The notes under the pieces were generated by a model, which worked only from the letters and a program-made list of their open reading frames with translations, had not been told where the DNA came from and did not search any database. DNA of 64,000 nt, taken from Rhynchospora pubera. Lineage: Eukaryota; Streptophyta; Magnoliopsida; Poales; Cyperaceae. Every line of letters begins with the position of its first letter. Within the stretch, counting starts at the first letter, position 1. The translations under genes were made by a program, and so were the position numbers. The stretch lies in the NCBI GenBank assembly GCA_028095005.1, contig CM051460.1:232456742-232520741 (forward strand). The letters run 5' to 3'. Positions 53,450-64,000 of this stretch are shown one piece after another.

Positions 53450-54354
53450 GAGAGTATATATCATGTCATGTGTGCTTCGGAAGATTAAAAACAATTGGTT
53501 TATGCAAATGGCGCTACTATAAAACGGTTCTTGTACTTTGATTTCTTTTCCAGTTTTAATTGGAAGATGTGCAGACTGTGTGCTAACTGCAAGACACAGC
53601 TAGTATACATTTGATCAAGAGGATGTTAGTCAATTTTTTTTTTTTTGGGAGCATAATTCATAAAGACGAGAAAGCTTGCTTTTCAAATCTGCCAGGGATA
53701 TATATTTTTCTTTATTTTCTTGTAATAGTCTTCTAAATTAATTTGAACCGTGAATAACGTATGTGGAGAGACAGATATACAAAATAGTCCTGGAAAAATC
53801 ATAAACCAAACGCCTTCTCTAGAAAACTAAACGGATTTACAGCTTTACCGTACATAACATTGAGCCTAAACTGGCCCAAGTACAGTTTTTTTTTTTTTTG
53901 AAGAAAAATAGGGGTCAAGCCCCTATCTTATATAATAATTAAAAAGCAATACAACAGTTATTCAGCAAGAAAACAATTGATGATGCGCATGTAATTGTAT
54001 TCCAGTTAAAAAACATGGCCCTGACATAAAGTAAACCAAGCATACAGAAGTTAATTAACTTGTAAAATTGACTGAGCTGAATTTATCTACCTTTCTCTCA
54101 AGACGGAGAAAAAAAATAGCTGACAGAACTAACCAACTAAATCATTTCCTCTCTATCACATTGCAGTCTGCAGATATTCTAAAAAAATGATTATGCAGTC
54201 TACAGATATCTGCAGGTTGGTAATCTATTATATATATATCAAAAGAAGCACAGTGCATACTGATACTATCTACACTAAGACTGCTCAAATTCCAAAAACA
54301 AAAAATTAAACTAATTAGAACCAATTAAAATAGTGGGTCTCCCATGCTCATCTG
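53450..54354. other. Convergent intergenic region of GUN4 and the SPRING-like gene
   Basis: 3' UTR sequences of both genes. A poly-T run followed by AGAAAAATAGGGGTCAAGCC at about 53887 may be a retroposon tail. Nothing else supported. Confidence 0.4.
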
Positions 54355-57133
54355 TCAGGCGCATGGGCACAACCTCCTGGTATGCTGATGTGAACCCTCA
54401 CAGAAAAGTCGCTCCTCCATTTGTGTGTACAGGCATGCACCAGGATTCTGAAAAATGATGAATAATTGAGTTAATGCCTCAATTCAAAATACGAGGGGAA
54501 AAAAATCATATGCTCAACATTATGTATGCATACCAAATGGCTAGGAGCATCCTCAGCTACTTCAGCTGGTTGGTCGGCCCCCATGCTAACATAACAACCG
54601 TTTTTGCATCTCATGTATTTCTGTAGACTGGCGATACCAAAAAAAAAAGAGTTCAATGCAAATGTTTTCATATTTTACCATAAAAAAGGGGGCAACGTTT
54701 TTCACAAATGTAACAAACAGCATCATTTTCAAGTTCCTCACAAAGAATATTTCATACAGTGAAAAAGGTTTAGTTCGTTAAATGTAACCAAATTGCTTCT
54801 TAAATTTGCAACTGGATAAAATCTATTGAAAATCACATGTGCCAATTTGGCATTGACATTAATTGTTTGGTTTTGGTTCAATCTATTTTCAGCAAAAGAA
54901 ACAGACAAATCAAGACTAGAGGAACAAAATATGCAATCATCTTAAACAATACAATATGTTTGGTGTCCCTTCAGCCATGAGTCTGTTGGGTTCTGTGTGC
55001 AGACTGCAGATACAAGGTAGACCATCTATACTAACAAAATATGACCATCGCCATAATCTAGATCTAAACATAGAATTCTGAAATCAAAGTTAAGCGTATG
55101 ACACACAGTCTGGTAACATAAAAGAAGAACAGGAACTTACATATCACATCTGTTTAGCAGCGAGAGCATGTTAGAAAGGCAAGATTGCCCCCTTGACCTA
55201 CAAACTGACTCACACGATTCCCCAGGCCTGAAATGCAAATCTATATTTATCTAAACTTGACATATTATAACTTCATTTTGCACAAGTATTATAGTATTAC
55301 ATACCTTCCCACAAGAACATCAATCCCAGTCAACCTAGCTTCAGTCTTCGACTCTTTAGGCTCTAATTTATATTTGCCGGAAATGATTTCTTGTTAAAAT
55401 GCAATAATTCCAGAAAAGGATTTTTAATTGGAACTATTGATCTCTTACAGAGGCTGAAAATGTTTATACCTGATGAATTCTGGTGCATGGAGAAGCAATG
55501 ATGGAAATTACTGGCATAGGCATTTTCGTGCACCTGCAAAGAGGAATACCAACAAAAATAAACACAGATAAGCTAGTAGGATATATAAGACTTGTCCAAA
55601 TAGGCCCAACAACATCAACATCAAAAATGGCTCCAACTTTCTCATGTTTGTAATTAACATGAACCGCTCCTAACCATTGAAATATAAGGTACACAAAGCC
55701 CCCTCTTGATCTTTCTTCATGCCAGCTGAACTCAAGTATTTTTGAAGGACTAAATTACCATCCCCCACCCCACCTCCCCCAACCATAAAACAAAAGTAAA
55801 GATATGTCAACATTTAACAGCAATATACTTATACTATCCTCGTGATAACAGATTGGTGGTTTTCTGTGCATATCTCAATAATACAGAATTTACTTGAGAT
55901 CTTGGTTGTCATTTGCAGCAACCCTAAAGTATATGGTAAAGTTAATCAGATAAGAGGAAAGAGGCAGAGAGATCATACTACACTAGCAGAATTGTGTCGA
56001 CATCTTCCCACACAATAATCAAAAGCACTAGCATAAGTGCCTAAAACAGCACACATACAATACCACTTAAGTAAGACATTGATAAAAAGAGACAAAACTG
56101 TCAATGTCTAATATATATGCAAATTACCTGCAGTGATTGGTTTGGCTATTTTAATTTTGGTAGCCAGATCCTCCCTTGTCTATAAAACAAGAGCATAATT
56201 ATTATTTGGTTATATGGCAAAAGAGCAGTACTAATTGCAAATCAAGCAAAAAGTATAACTAAAGAACAAACCCTAGATGGATCGAGGCAGCAAGAGACAC
56301 AATATTCATATGAGTTGCAGCACTTCGAAGCAAGGTTGCACCCCCTATACTTTGAACAATATTTTAACTTGAACTTAGAACTTTCCTTATCAGATTAATT
56401 TGCAAAATAGATAAGACAAAGATAGATGGGAAAAGAAAAACTCACTGACAAGCAAACCGCTCTCCTCCTGTTGGACAACAGCTCGAAGATGAATCCAGTG
56501 AAAGGGCACTACACACATAACCTACATAAAAAATAGCACAAAATATGAAACCGCGAACCTAAATTCACAAATTTGATCAAGAGATGTAATTTATTTAATT
56601 TTTTCAACAGCGACTCCACCTCCACCATTGCGCAAGCTTGAATTATTCTAATATTCTTTTCATTCATTTCTTTTTTATGCACAATATCAAATAGGCATAA
56701 TATAAAGAACTGAAGAAACACTTACCATTGCTATCTGATATTAGATACCGACCAGGGACAGTGGTGTTGCATGACATAATAATTCGAGAAAAACCAATGT
56801 CAGTCCTGAATAACATAACAATTAAACAACAGACACACTGGTATTATATATCAATTCCTGAATTGGTCCCACCATAGAACCAAATAGCAACCAATTTTTC
56901 ATATTCACTAGAAGTAATCCAACTAAAGCCATTCAAATTGATCCCAAGGGAAAAGAATGGTAGATTTCTTGAATCAGTTGTTCTAATGGGTGTTCTATTT
57001 GATTACATAATATACAGAAAAGAATAAGAAAAAACAGATCAAAGCACCTGATAGCAGGGACCTTGGAAGGAACAGCAAGGATGACTAGCACTAACAGTGT
57101 TAGGATCTCAACCTTGGATCGCAATCTCCCCAT
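54355..57133 (-). CDS. SPRING/UPF0454-like secretory Cys-rich protein, 11 exons
   Basis: Exons by GT/AG borders: 57133-57048, 56805-56726, 56521-56446, 56344-56272, 56179-56128, 56040-55979, 55533-55470, 55362-55305, 55227-55141, 54627-54534 and 54447-54355. They give 825 bp and 274 residues with no internal stop. An N-terminal hydrophobic segment (VEILTLLVLVILAVPSKV) is a signal peptide or anchor. The core NGYVCSALSLD, SSCCP, CNLASKCCNSYEYCVSCCLD and FDYCVGRCRHNSASVVHENAY matches my memory of metazoan SPRING (C12orf49), a Golgi protein that licenses SREBP processing. Plants lack a canonical SREBP pathway, so the role here is unknown. The C-terminus (GESCESVC, CDILQKYMRCKNGCY, LFCEGSHQHTRRLCPC) resembles the Cys-rich end of MGAT5. 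The exon 9/10 border, chosen to avoid a stop, is the least certain. Confidence 0.82.
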
Positions 57134-58310
57134 TATTTTGTGGATCTAGCAGAGAAGAATTCCCGCTTGAAACGGGAAGGAATTTCGGAAAGAAAAAAGA
57201 AATTTAATTGACGAATTGTGTAGTAATTGGGCCTGAGGATGTATGAGATGTTCTCTCCCAACAACCGAGATGGGCTTCTTTTTTTTTTTTTCGTTTTTCA
57301 CCCACTCTCCTTCTCCAGTTCATTCTTTTCTTGCCAAACTTCCTTATATGCCCCTCCAAAATTGACGAATTTTATTTAATCCTTCAACTCTGGCAAACCG
57401 CATATCACGACTTCAAACTTTTTTTTTCGCAGGAGCGGATGAAGTAAATAAAATTTCCGGGGGGGGGGGGTATCCTTTTGACCTTTTTTATTTTGAATTG
57501 TAATTTTAATTCTTCATAGGTATTTTCTTATAAAAAATTTTATTCGTAAAAACATGAATGTACTGTTCTTCATTTCATAATTACGATCAACATTGATTTT
57601 GGGATTTTAACTCATCTAAAAATTTTCTAACTCAGCTACTGATGATTTTTCTGTAACAGTTTCATGAGCAAGGACCTGAGGCCCAAAAGTTCACTACAAA
57701 GTGCAGGTTCTCACCGTAGTTAAGAGAATTTTGAATATTATTTAAGTACCAATCCGTTAATTTCTTCAGCATAATGTGATCATATTAACACTGTACCATC
57801 GCTATAGGCAAAAAGATAAATAGGAATTTTGATACATACTATGAGCAGTACGCTTACGATGAACATCCTAGCGGGTCGCTTGGTATCGAATCTGAACCAA
57901 CTTTGTCTGTTCAGATCAATTTCTATATATACCCTTCTGTCAAAACCGTCCTCTCTACTGTAAATCCTTCGTGTCTAGATCCAGAAACGAAGAGAGGTTT
58001 AGGTTTGAGAGGGAGGAAGCCACTGATCGTGCTTGGAGCAATCGGGTTGCACACGCACGAGTAGACCGACACTTGGAATCGTGAAAGGTGAGACCAAGCT
58101 CTAACTTGAGGTTGTGGTGTACCGATTGCATACGGAGAAAAAACAAGACACTGCAGAATCGAACTCCGAAAAAGGTCTAGGTGTTTAATTAACTTCCGTT
58201 GTGGTATAACTAGTCCCTTGAATTTACATTCGTAGGTTAGATATGCATATGAATTTATACCTAGTTAAACATTCATCAAATATATGTCATATTTGAGGTG
58301 GTGTGTTCAG
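57134..58310. other. Upstream region of the SPRING-like gene and intergenic DNA
   Basis: Probable 5' UTR and promoter of the minus-strand gene up to about 57350, with a T run near 57280. An 11-base G run lies near 57460. No further gene found. Confidence 0.4.
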
Positions 58311-58940
58311 ATTGTGAGTCATGTCATGCCATGGTATCTAAAAATATTTCAATTTCGTTTCGTGTTGTGCCATGTCTAAATTTTAATCGACAGGCACAAC
58401 ATATTTTGAGTCTTGTGTCATGTCTTTTTTTTAAACATGTTGTGTCGTGTCGTGTTTGAATTAGTTCAAATTTTATGAAACATAATTATATATTTATCTT
58501 TTTTGGATGGATCGAACATTCAATTTATGGAATTATTCTTTATTTTATAAAAAATTACAATTTTAATCCTCATTATAAACTTGATGCGTCTCTCAAACTG
58601 AATTGTACCGTGTCGCATGCCGCGTTGTATCGTGTTTAGACAATTTGTGCATCATGTTGTATCGTGTCTATGCCATTAAATCCAAACACGACACACATAA
58701 GTATCTCTATGCGACAGGATGCACCCTGGGATGCGGGTGCACCCAAACCTGAAATGCAACAAAAACAACAAATCAGAAGTATCTCTATCTTTCATGCAAA
58801 ACAAACAAAATGATATAAAATGAACGTGAAAATGACATAAATTAAAAAAATAATTAGGCTTGACCGGATACAAATATTATGTCATTTTCATATTTATCAG
58901 CTATCGAAGTTGGACATGATACATCTAAAGACACGACGTG
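58310..58940. repeat. Repeat region rich in GTGTCGTG / CACGACAC motifs
   Basis: Many copies of TGTCGTGT, GTTGTATCGTGT and AACACGACAC in both orientations, reminiscent of motif-packed hAT MITEs. Ends and TSD were not resolved. Confidence 0.4.
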
Positions 58941-59247
58941 CCTTCTCGTATAATATCATGTTTGTACTTACTGAGATTAGATAATGAAATAATGAAAAAA
59001 AATAATGAAAGAACGTCAATTTAGCTGGAAAAACATGATTTGATTAGGTAGGATTGAGAATAATTAAACTTTGATGAAATTTCAAGTACAGTGTAGGTTT
59101 TGGATATGGCCTTCATGTAAATTCAGTGATATTTAATGTGCGGTCAAAAGAAAATTCTTAATTTCTTGCAAAGCTCTCTTAGTGGCATTTTGGGCTTCAA
59201 TTTAAGCTATTCGCTTGTTGGGCTGGTACATTCGCTTCGATCTTTGT

Positions 59248-59526
59248 TAGGGTTGCAAAACGGTCGAACGGTAACGAAATTAGGGTGTTTCATTAACCGT
59301 TTCATTTCGTTGATAAAATTGACCACTAAATTCATTAACCGTTTCGTTTTGGACGAAACGATCAAAATCGACGAAATTTTCGTTATTTATACATGGACGA
59401 AATCGTTTTATTGTTTCGTTAAACATTTCATTTTTTTAAACGCAACCATATTACTTAGCCGTTTCATTTTATTTTGAACAAAACAAAATGAATTAACGAT
59501 TGAAACGGCTTTCGTTCTCAGTCCTA
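59248..59526. mobile_element. hAT-type MITE packed with GAAACG motifs (third, diverged copy)
   Basis: 279 bp with ends TAGGGTTGCAAAACGG and CTCAGTCCTA. Its internal AACCGTTTCG and GACGAAACGA arrays are like 51589-51865. The TSD is no longer recognisable. Confidence 0.65.
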
Positions 59527-60384
59527 AATTCTTCGTTTTGATTTATTTTCTTTTATTGGGACGAGTCACGTATTGCGGGTTTCTGACTGCTGCTGTAAAA
59601 TATTAGCAAATGATATTGTCATATTGTGAATTTGTGGTTTAAAATATTTTAGAGCTCATTGGAATATGCATCTCAATTTACTCAATTGAAATATGTAGTA
59701 TATAATTATAAACCTATTTATGTGAAGGAAATTTGTTTTTAGTTTATGAACAATTGGTATCTCTTTATGTCTCTTCTTCACTTTTAGTCAGCAAAAGCAC
59801 AGTAGAAATTTAAACAAAAGACAATCTCAATTGTCAATTGTGCTTTGTTGATTCAGTTAGATTAACTAACACCTTTTCGGTTAAGAATCGCTTCTTAGCC
59901 TGTGGCATATTTTCAAGTCCTATAGTCCACTGATATTGTCTTGTGGCACAATATTTTTCGTTGCGAGTTAACTCATTAACCGTTTTTAAGTTTGTCATGT
60001 TATTATTAATAGAGCGTGTTTAATCAAACCGATTGAATAATGAATAATTAAGTCAAGCAAATAAAATGAACTAAAAAAATAAACTTTAATTAGTTAAATC
60101 AGATCAGTAAGGAATGTTAAATTTTTCAAACAACCACACATATGTATTAAACTGACAATGGCGTATTTTTACATTTTAATTAATGTGCTTAATACTACAA
60201 TACTAATGTCATATTCATTAATATCGCACTTCATTTGATTTGCTTAGTTTATTAAAATTCTACTAGTTGTCAAATCAAATCATTAACCGAACTTTGAAAC
60301 TTCCACAATTTCTAAACTAACCAACCATACCAAATAAATCAAGCAAGGAATCACTTAATTTATTCAAAACTTAATTTTTTAAAA
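59527..60384. other. Intergenic DNA
   Basis: AT-rich with no supported feature. Confidence 0.4.
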
Positions 60385-60520
60385 GATAATTAGGATTTAA
60401 AATCTCCCAATTTATTTTGATATTAAATGTCCATAAAGGACCTCTGCTCGGATTTCGAACTTACGACATTCCATTTTAAGTGAGCCGTTTTAACACCTAG
60501 TTAACTTGACCACATGTAAT
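60385..60520 (-). mobile_element. tRNA-derived SINE
   Basis: On the minus strand TGGTCAAGTTAACTAGGTG (A-box region) is followed about 45 bp later by AAGTTCGAAATCCGAG (B box). Then comes a body (GACATTTAATATCAAAATAA) also found at about 40230-40262. The TSD is not clear. Confidence 0.5.
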
Positions 60521-61269
60521 CAGTCCTCTTTTACTAGTTGCATAAATCCGGGTAATGGTATTATGACCAACCACCGACAAAGTATGGAATCAACCCACTT
60601 CTAAGGGATTTTTTTCATGAGCAAAATGAAACATGTGCTTCTATAAATGGTGGTGATCAAATAAGTATTATATGATTTCAGTCGACATCCAAAAATTGTG
60701 TCATTCCCGCGGATATAAAAAATATAAAAATAGCCTTATTTACCTCAACTCTCTAAAACAAGAAGAATATATTAAACATTTTTTTATTTTATTAACTTTG
60801 GACAAATTATATTGTATAAGATATTGGAGCAAACTTAAATATATAATTTTTAGTGTGAAAAAACATGGGAGATAGCATACAATAATAAGAAGGCTCGGCC
60901 CCAAGTAGCACATTGTGTTGGAACTGTGAAATAGACATTCGAGAATTATTGTCATTATGAGTGAAAGTACTAGCAACTTTTTTAATTGTCAATGGTTAAA
61001 ACTTGGTTGTAGGTTAATTAATGAAGTCCTAATTATTTTTTTTTCCAAATAATTGATAAAACACTTCAGTTTAAAAGTATTAATAAATTATAAAAATAAA
61101 ATAAAATGTGTATAAATTAAGTTTATTCTCCTCGATACCTGAACAAAATTGAGTGGCTTGGGTAATTAAATTATCAAATGAAAAACTTTTATGTCAAGAT
61201 CAGAATTGGAAAAATAATTATAATTGTGAACTTGTGCGTAAATGGTTAGTACAGTTAAATTTAGTACTA
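60521..61269. other. Intergenic DNA
   Basis: AT-rich with no supported feature. Confidence 0.4.
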
Positions 61270-61278
61270 ATTAATAAT

Positions 61279-61713
61279 GAGCAAGGTTCTGGTGCCACCA
61301 TTTTTTGTTGCCACAAGTTGCCACAACTTCATATTGAATCATTATTTTAAAATTTCAAATTTCAAATATCGAATCCAAACCGTTGATCTTGTTCAATTTA
61401 ACGAGCGATGCGTTTTCATATAAGATTTATAAATTTTATAGTTGATTTGATACTCGATCAAGTGATTGAACAATGAACGTATTAGAATAAATCAGTCATA
61501 GTTAACCAGATTCGTTCATTTGTTGACCACTTGATCGAGTATCAAATCAACTTCAAAATTTATAAAACTTATATAGAAACACATCGCTCCTTATATTTAA
61601 CAAGATCAATGGTTTAGATTCGACATTTGAATTTTAAAATTTTTAATTATTGTTAAAATATGAAGTTGTGGCAACTTGTGGCAACCAAAAGTGGTGGCAC
61701 TAGAACCTTGCTC
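61279..61713. mobile_element. Mutator-type foldback MITE
   Basis: 435 bp with the 9-bp TSD ATTAATAAT (61270-61278 and 61714-61722). TIRs start GAGCAAGGTTCTRGTGCCAC, and the arms continue through GTTGCCACAAGTTGCCACAA. The whole element is one long imperfect inverted repeat. Confidence 0.85.
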
Positions 61714-61929
61714 ATTAATAATACAAGAAATTAATTAACATTTAACAATGATTATATATGAAATTAATATTTATATTACATAATTTGGTAGTGCAACTTC
61801 TAAAACCAAGTATACTTAAGAATGCCAAAATGTCAGTACATAATTGGAGCCTGTTTAGTACATTACATATATTAATGTTAAGTGCATAATTGTGTCGTGT
61901 TTATTAGGAATATAAGTTGGATCGGATTC

Positions 61930-62175
61930 ACATAAAATCAGCACCGCAAGTCCGCAAGTTCGCAACTGCAAGCAAAAATCAATATCCACTTTTTGAGCCG
62001 CCAATTTTTGTCTTTACTTGTTTTCGCTTCGTACACACTCACTCTAATTCCATTTCCCTCCACTGGCCTTCCATGTCGCTACGCATTTGTTTCGCTCTAT
62101 CCCATCGTCGTTGAGTTGGAAGGAGCTAAAAGGAGAGGCACAACTACGAATCCAGCTTCTTGAATAGATAATTCG
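61930..62175 (+). other. Possible 5' UTR of an unidentified gene
   Basis: A less AT-rich stretch with a pyrimidine-rich leader (TCTAATTCCATTTCCCTCC). It holds a 13-residue uORF-like reading frame from the ATG at 62072, followed by a possible 5' splice site (ATTC|GTAATC) at about 62175. No protein identified. Confidence 0.3.
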
Positions 62176-62291
62176 TAATCTTTTTTTTTCCCTTATTTTC
62201 TTCTAATTTCATTCGTAGTTGATATAGATCGCTCATACAGCTTGAAATATTTAGGGTTTAAAGACATCAGATGCGGTTTTCTTCGATCTAG

Positions 62292-62480
62292 GGTTCCGTT
62301 TGGATGTCTTTTTTTTGGAATAAAGAATAAGGAATAATCACTTTTTACCAATAAATTTATTTCTAACAACCCAAACTCTTCACAAAAGTTACACACTTCC
62401 CAATAAATTTATCCCTTTCCAATAAATTTTTTTCCTTCTTCCTTCTTCCTACCTTATTCTCAACGCATCCAAACGGAGCC
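62292..62480. mobile_element. 189-bp Harbinger-like MITE, second copy
   Basis: Ends GGTTCCGTTTGGATG and CGCATCCAAACGGAGCC, with TSD TAG (62289-62291 and 62481-62483). The same length and sequence as 39621-39809, in the opposite orientation. Confidence 0.83.
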
Positions 62481-62666
62481 TAGTTTAACAAATCTAAAAG
62501 TAAAGATGATCGATCTTTTATATTGCTTGAAAATCTAGGTTAAAAAAGTGTCGACTGGGTTCACTTGAATCAATAATTTGTTTGAACTTGATCGATCTTT
62601 GAGGGTTTCTATCGCTTGACCTCTATGGATTTGAATCTTGTTGATTAGTACAATAATACTATATAA

Positions 62667-62823
62667 GGGTGCGTTTGGATGAGAGAAGAAGAAGAGGAAG
62701 AAGGAAGATGGGAAGAAAAAAAATTATAAACAATCCAAACTCTTCACAAAGTTACACACTTCCCAATACTTCTTCCCACTTCTTCCCTTCTTCCCTTCTT
62801 CCCACACCTATCCAAACGCACCC
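62667..62823. mobile_element. GTTTGGAT-family MITE
   Basis: 157 bp with ends GGGTGCGTTTGGATGAG and CTATCCAAACGCACCC and TSD TAA (62664-62666 and 62824-62826). Confidence 0.83.
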
Positions 62824-62970
62824 TAAGAAAAATGCTAAATGGTGTATTTAGTTGCTAGGGCCTAGGGTAACACCTTCGCGTTGTTGAGATATCAAAGTAT
62901 GTCAATTGAATTAATTTGTGCATAAAATTACTTCCAGGGCTCATAGATTTTCAGTGGATCTACTGGCGCC

Positions 62971-63036
62971 ATGGTTCTTATCCAGCTCGAAAGCTGCTTT
63001 ACTGTTGACATTGCAAATGATGAGACGAGCATTTCG
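62971..63036 (+). CDS. Candidate first coding exon of an unidentified gene
   Basis: An acceptor TTACTTCCAG at about 62936 opens an exon with an ATG in good context (GGCGCCATGG) at 62971. Twenty-two codons follow (MVLIQLESCFTVDIANDETS and two more residues), then a GTAC donor at 63037 in phase 0. I do not recognise the protein. Another frame is open from 62918 to 63169 without a known domain. If real, the gene continues to the right, beyond the window. Weak evidence. Confidence 0.2.
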
Positions 63037-63048
63037 GTACTTTTACTT

Positions 63049-63556
63049 AGCTTATTTCGTGCATTATGTTAAGCAAGAAATTGTACCTAAAGTAAGACAT
63101 GAACCGACAAAATCGTTCTCTCTTGCTCAATTTTATCTCAATCAAGACGGTTCCCTTGAGGAATACTAATTATATCTTCAAATGTTGCAATAATGGCATT
63201 TAGGAGTGGATTTATAACACTACCTCTTTTGTCTCTCATTAAAGAATTCTATTTTAAAATCTTAAAACTTTTGACCAAATGTAAGCTCTATTTTAATGGA
63301 TCAATAATATTATCTTTGCTATTGCTCCTTAAAAAATTTCATGTTTATGTTATGTATTTATCTTTTGACCAAATGTAGGCCCCATTTGAAGTGTCGTCAC
63401 TACTCACTAGTAGTGTTATCTCTTTCTTGACAGCAGAGCCACCTTCTGAGCCGGCTACTTTTTATGCATGTTTTATAACTATCATGCCGCGTCCACCCTA
63501 TGTTTTTTTTAACCCTATCATCGACTAACAAATTAGAGATACTTACTATTTTATTA
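63049..63556. other. Intergenic or intronic DNA
   Basis: AT-rich, with no supported feature. A short repeat TTTTGACCAAATGTA at about 63270 and 63363. Confidence 0.35.
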
Positions 63557-63565
63557 GATTATATA

Positions 63566-63966
63566 GAGGATTGCTGAAAATGCTATGCATAGCACGGATG
63601 GCTTCGTGCTACGGATTCGTTCTTGCATTTCATGCTTCAAACAACCGATTCAAACCGTTCATTATCTTCTACATATTGAAATTGTATTAGAAACCAAATT
63701 TTACATTTTTTTTAATTTTTTTACTATTTTTCTCAAATTTTTGAAAATCACTGTTATTGAAGGGTCCAAAATTTATTAGATTAAGTATTTTAAAAAATCT
63801 GAGAAAAATAGTAAAAAATAAAAAAAATGTAAAATTTGGTTTCTAATGAGATTTTAATATGAAGAAGATAATGAACGGTTTGGATCAGTTGTTTGAAACA
63901 TGAAATACAAGAACGAATCCGTAACACGAAGGCCGTTCGTGCTATGCATAGCATTTTAGCAATCTC
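63566..63966. mobile_element. Mutator-type foldback MITE (second type)
   Basis: 401 bp with the 9-bp TSD GATTATATA (63557-63565 and 63967-63975). Ends GAGGATTGCTGAAAATGC and GCATTTTAGCAATCTC. Arms of nearly 200 bp include TGCTATGCATAGCA and GTTACGGATTCGTTCTTG-like sequence. Confidence 0.85.
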
Positions 63967-64000
63967 GATTATATATATAAAGGTTAACTTTTATTAGAGA

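Noticed and set aside
53887..53940. LINE or SINE tail near the poly-T run downstream of GUN4
   Set aside because: Only a T run and a short GC-containing segment are visible, with no TSD or body to support a call.

Overview
The window is nuclear DNA of a flowering plant, most likely a dicot. The evidence is intron-bearing genes of plant families (calmodulin-like protein, CRINKLY4/ACR4 receptor kinase, chloroplast GUN4), plant-type Ty1/Copia and Ty3/Gypsy LTR retrotransposons with tRNA-Met and tRNA-Asp primer sites, a Mutator-like element, a Helitron 3' end, an Au-SINE tail and many MITEs. There are no bacterial-type operons.

Layout. 0.1-0.6 kb: a calmodulin-like gene (minus). 2.1-29.0 kb: a three-level retrotransposon nest, each level with its own 5-bp target-site duplication (TSD). 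The outermost is an internally deleted minus-strand Copia element (2145-29041, TSD ATATA). Inside it is a minus-strand Athila-like Gypsy element (2668-25787, TSD CCTCC). Inside the Gypsy gag is an intact plus-strand Copia element (12654-22548, TSD GGTTG). LTR divergence counted by eye (about 1.0%, 0.8% and 0.34%) agrees with that order. The Gypsy is dead: frameshift in protease, nonsense codons in RT and in the env-like ORF, and Asp-to-Asn in the RT active site. 29.1-30.7 kb: divergent repeats and a Helitron 3' terminus. 30.9-37.0 kb: a 6.1-kb Mutator-like element (9-bp TSD, 188-bp TIRs identical by eye). It has no recognisable MURA transposase and carries two convergent genes, a zinc-finger/coiled-coil ORF and a plant mobile domain (PMD) gene. 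37-46 kb: gene-poor DNA packed with hAT-, Harbinger- and Mutator-type MITEs, some nested. 47-57 kb: the gene cluster ACR4 (plus), GUN4 (plus) and an 11-exon gene for a plant SPRING/UPF0454-like protein (minus, convergent with GUN4). 57-64 kb: MITEs, a SINE and a possible 5' end of an unidentified gene.

The three most unusual signals are these. (1) A 15-bp palindrome, AATTCGGWCCGAATT, occurs in pairs exactly 21 bp apart, in the Gypsy LTRs, 3' UTR and in frame at every linker between polyprotein domains, read in two different frames. (2) Three hairpin plus polypurine-tract modules in the same element have stems that differ in sequence but stay paired. (3) The Mutator-like element has the layout of MuDR with two different genes in place of mudrA and mudrB. 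The host genes are functionally independent: calcium sensing, epidermal receptor signalling, chlorophyll synthesis and a secretory-pathway Cys-rich protein.
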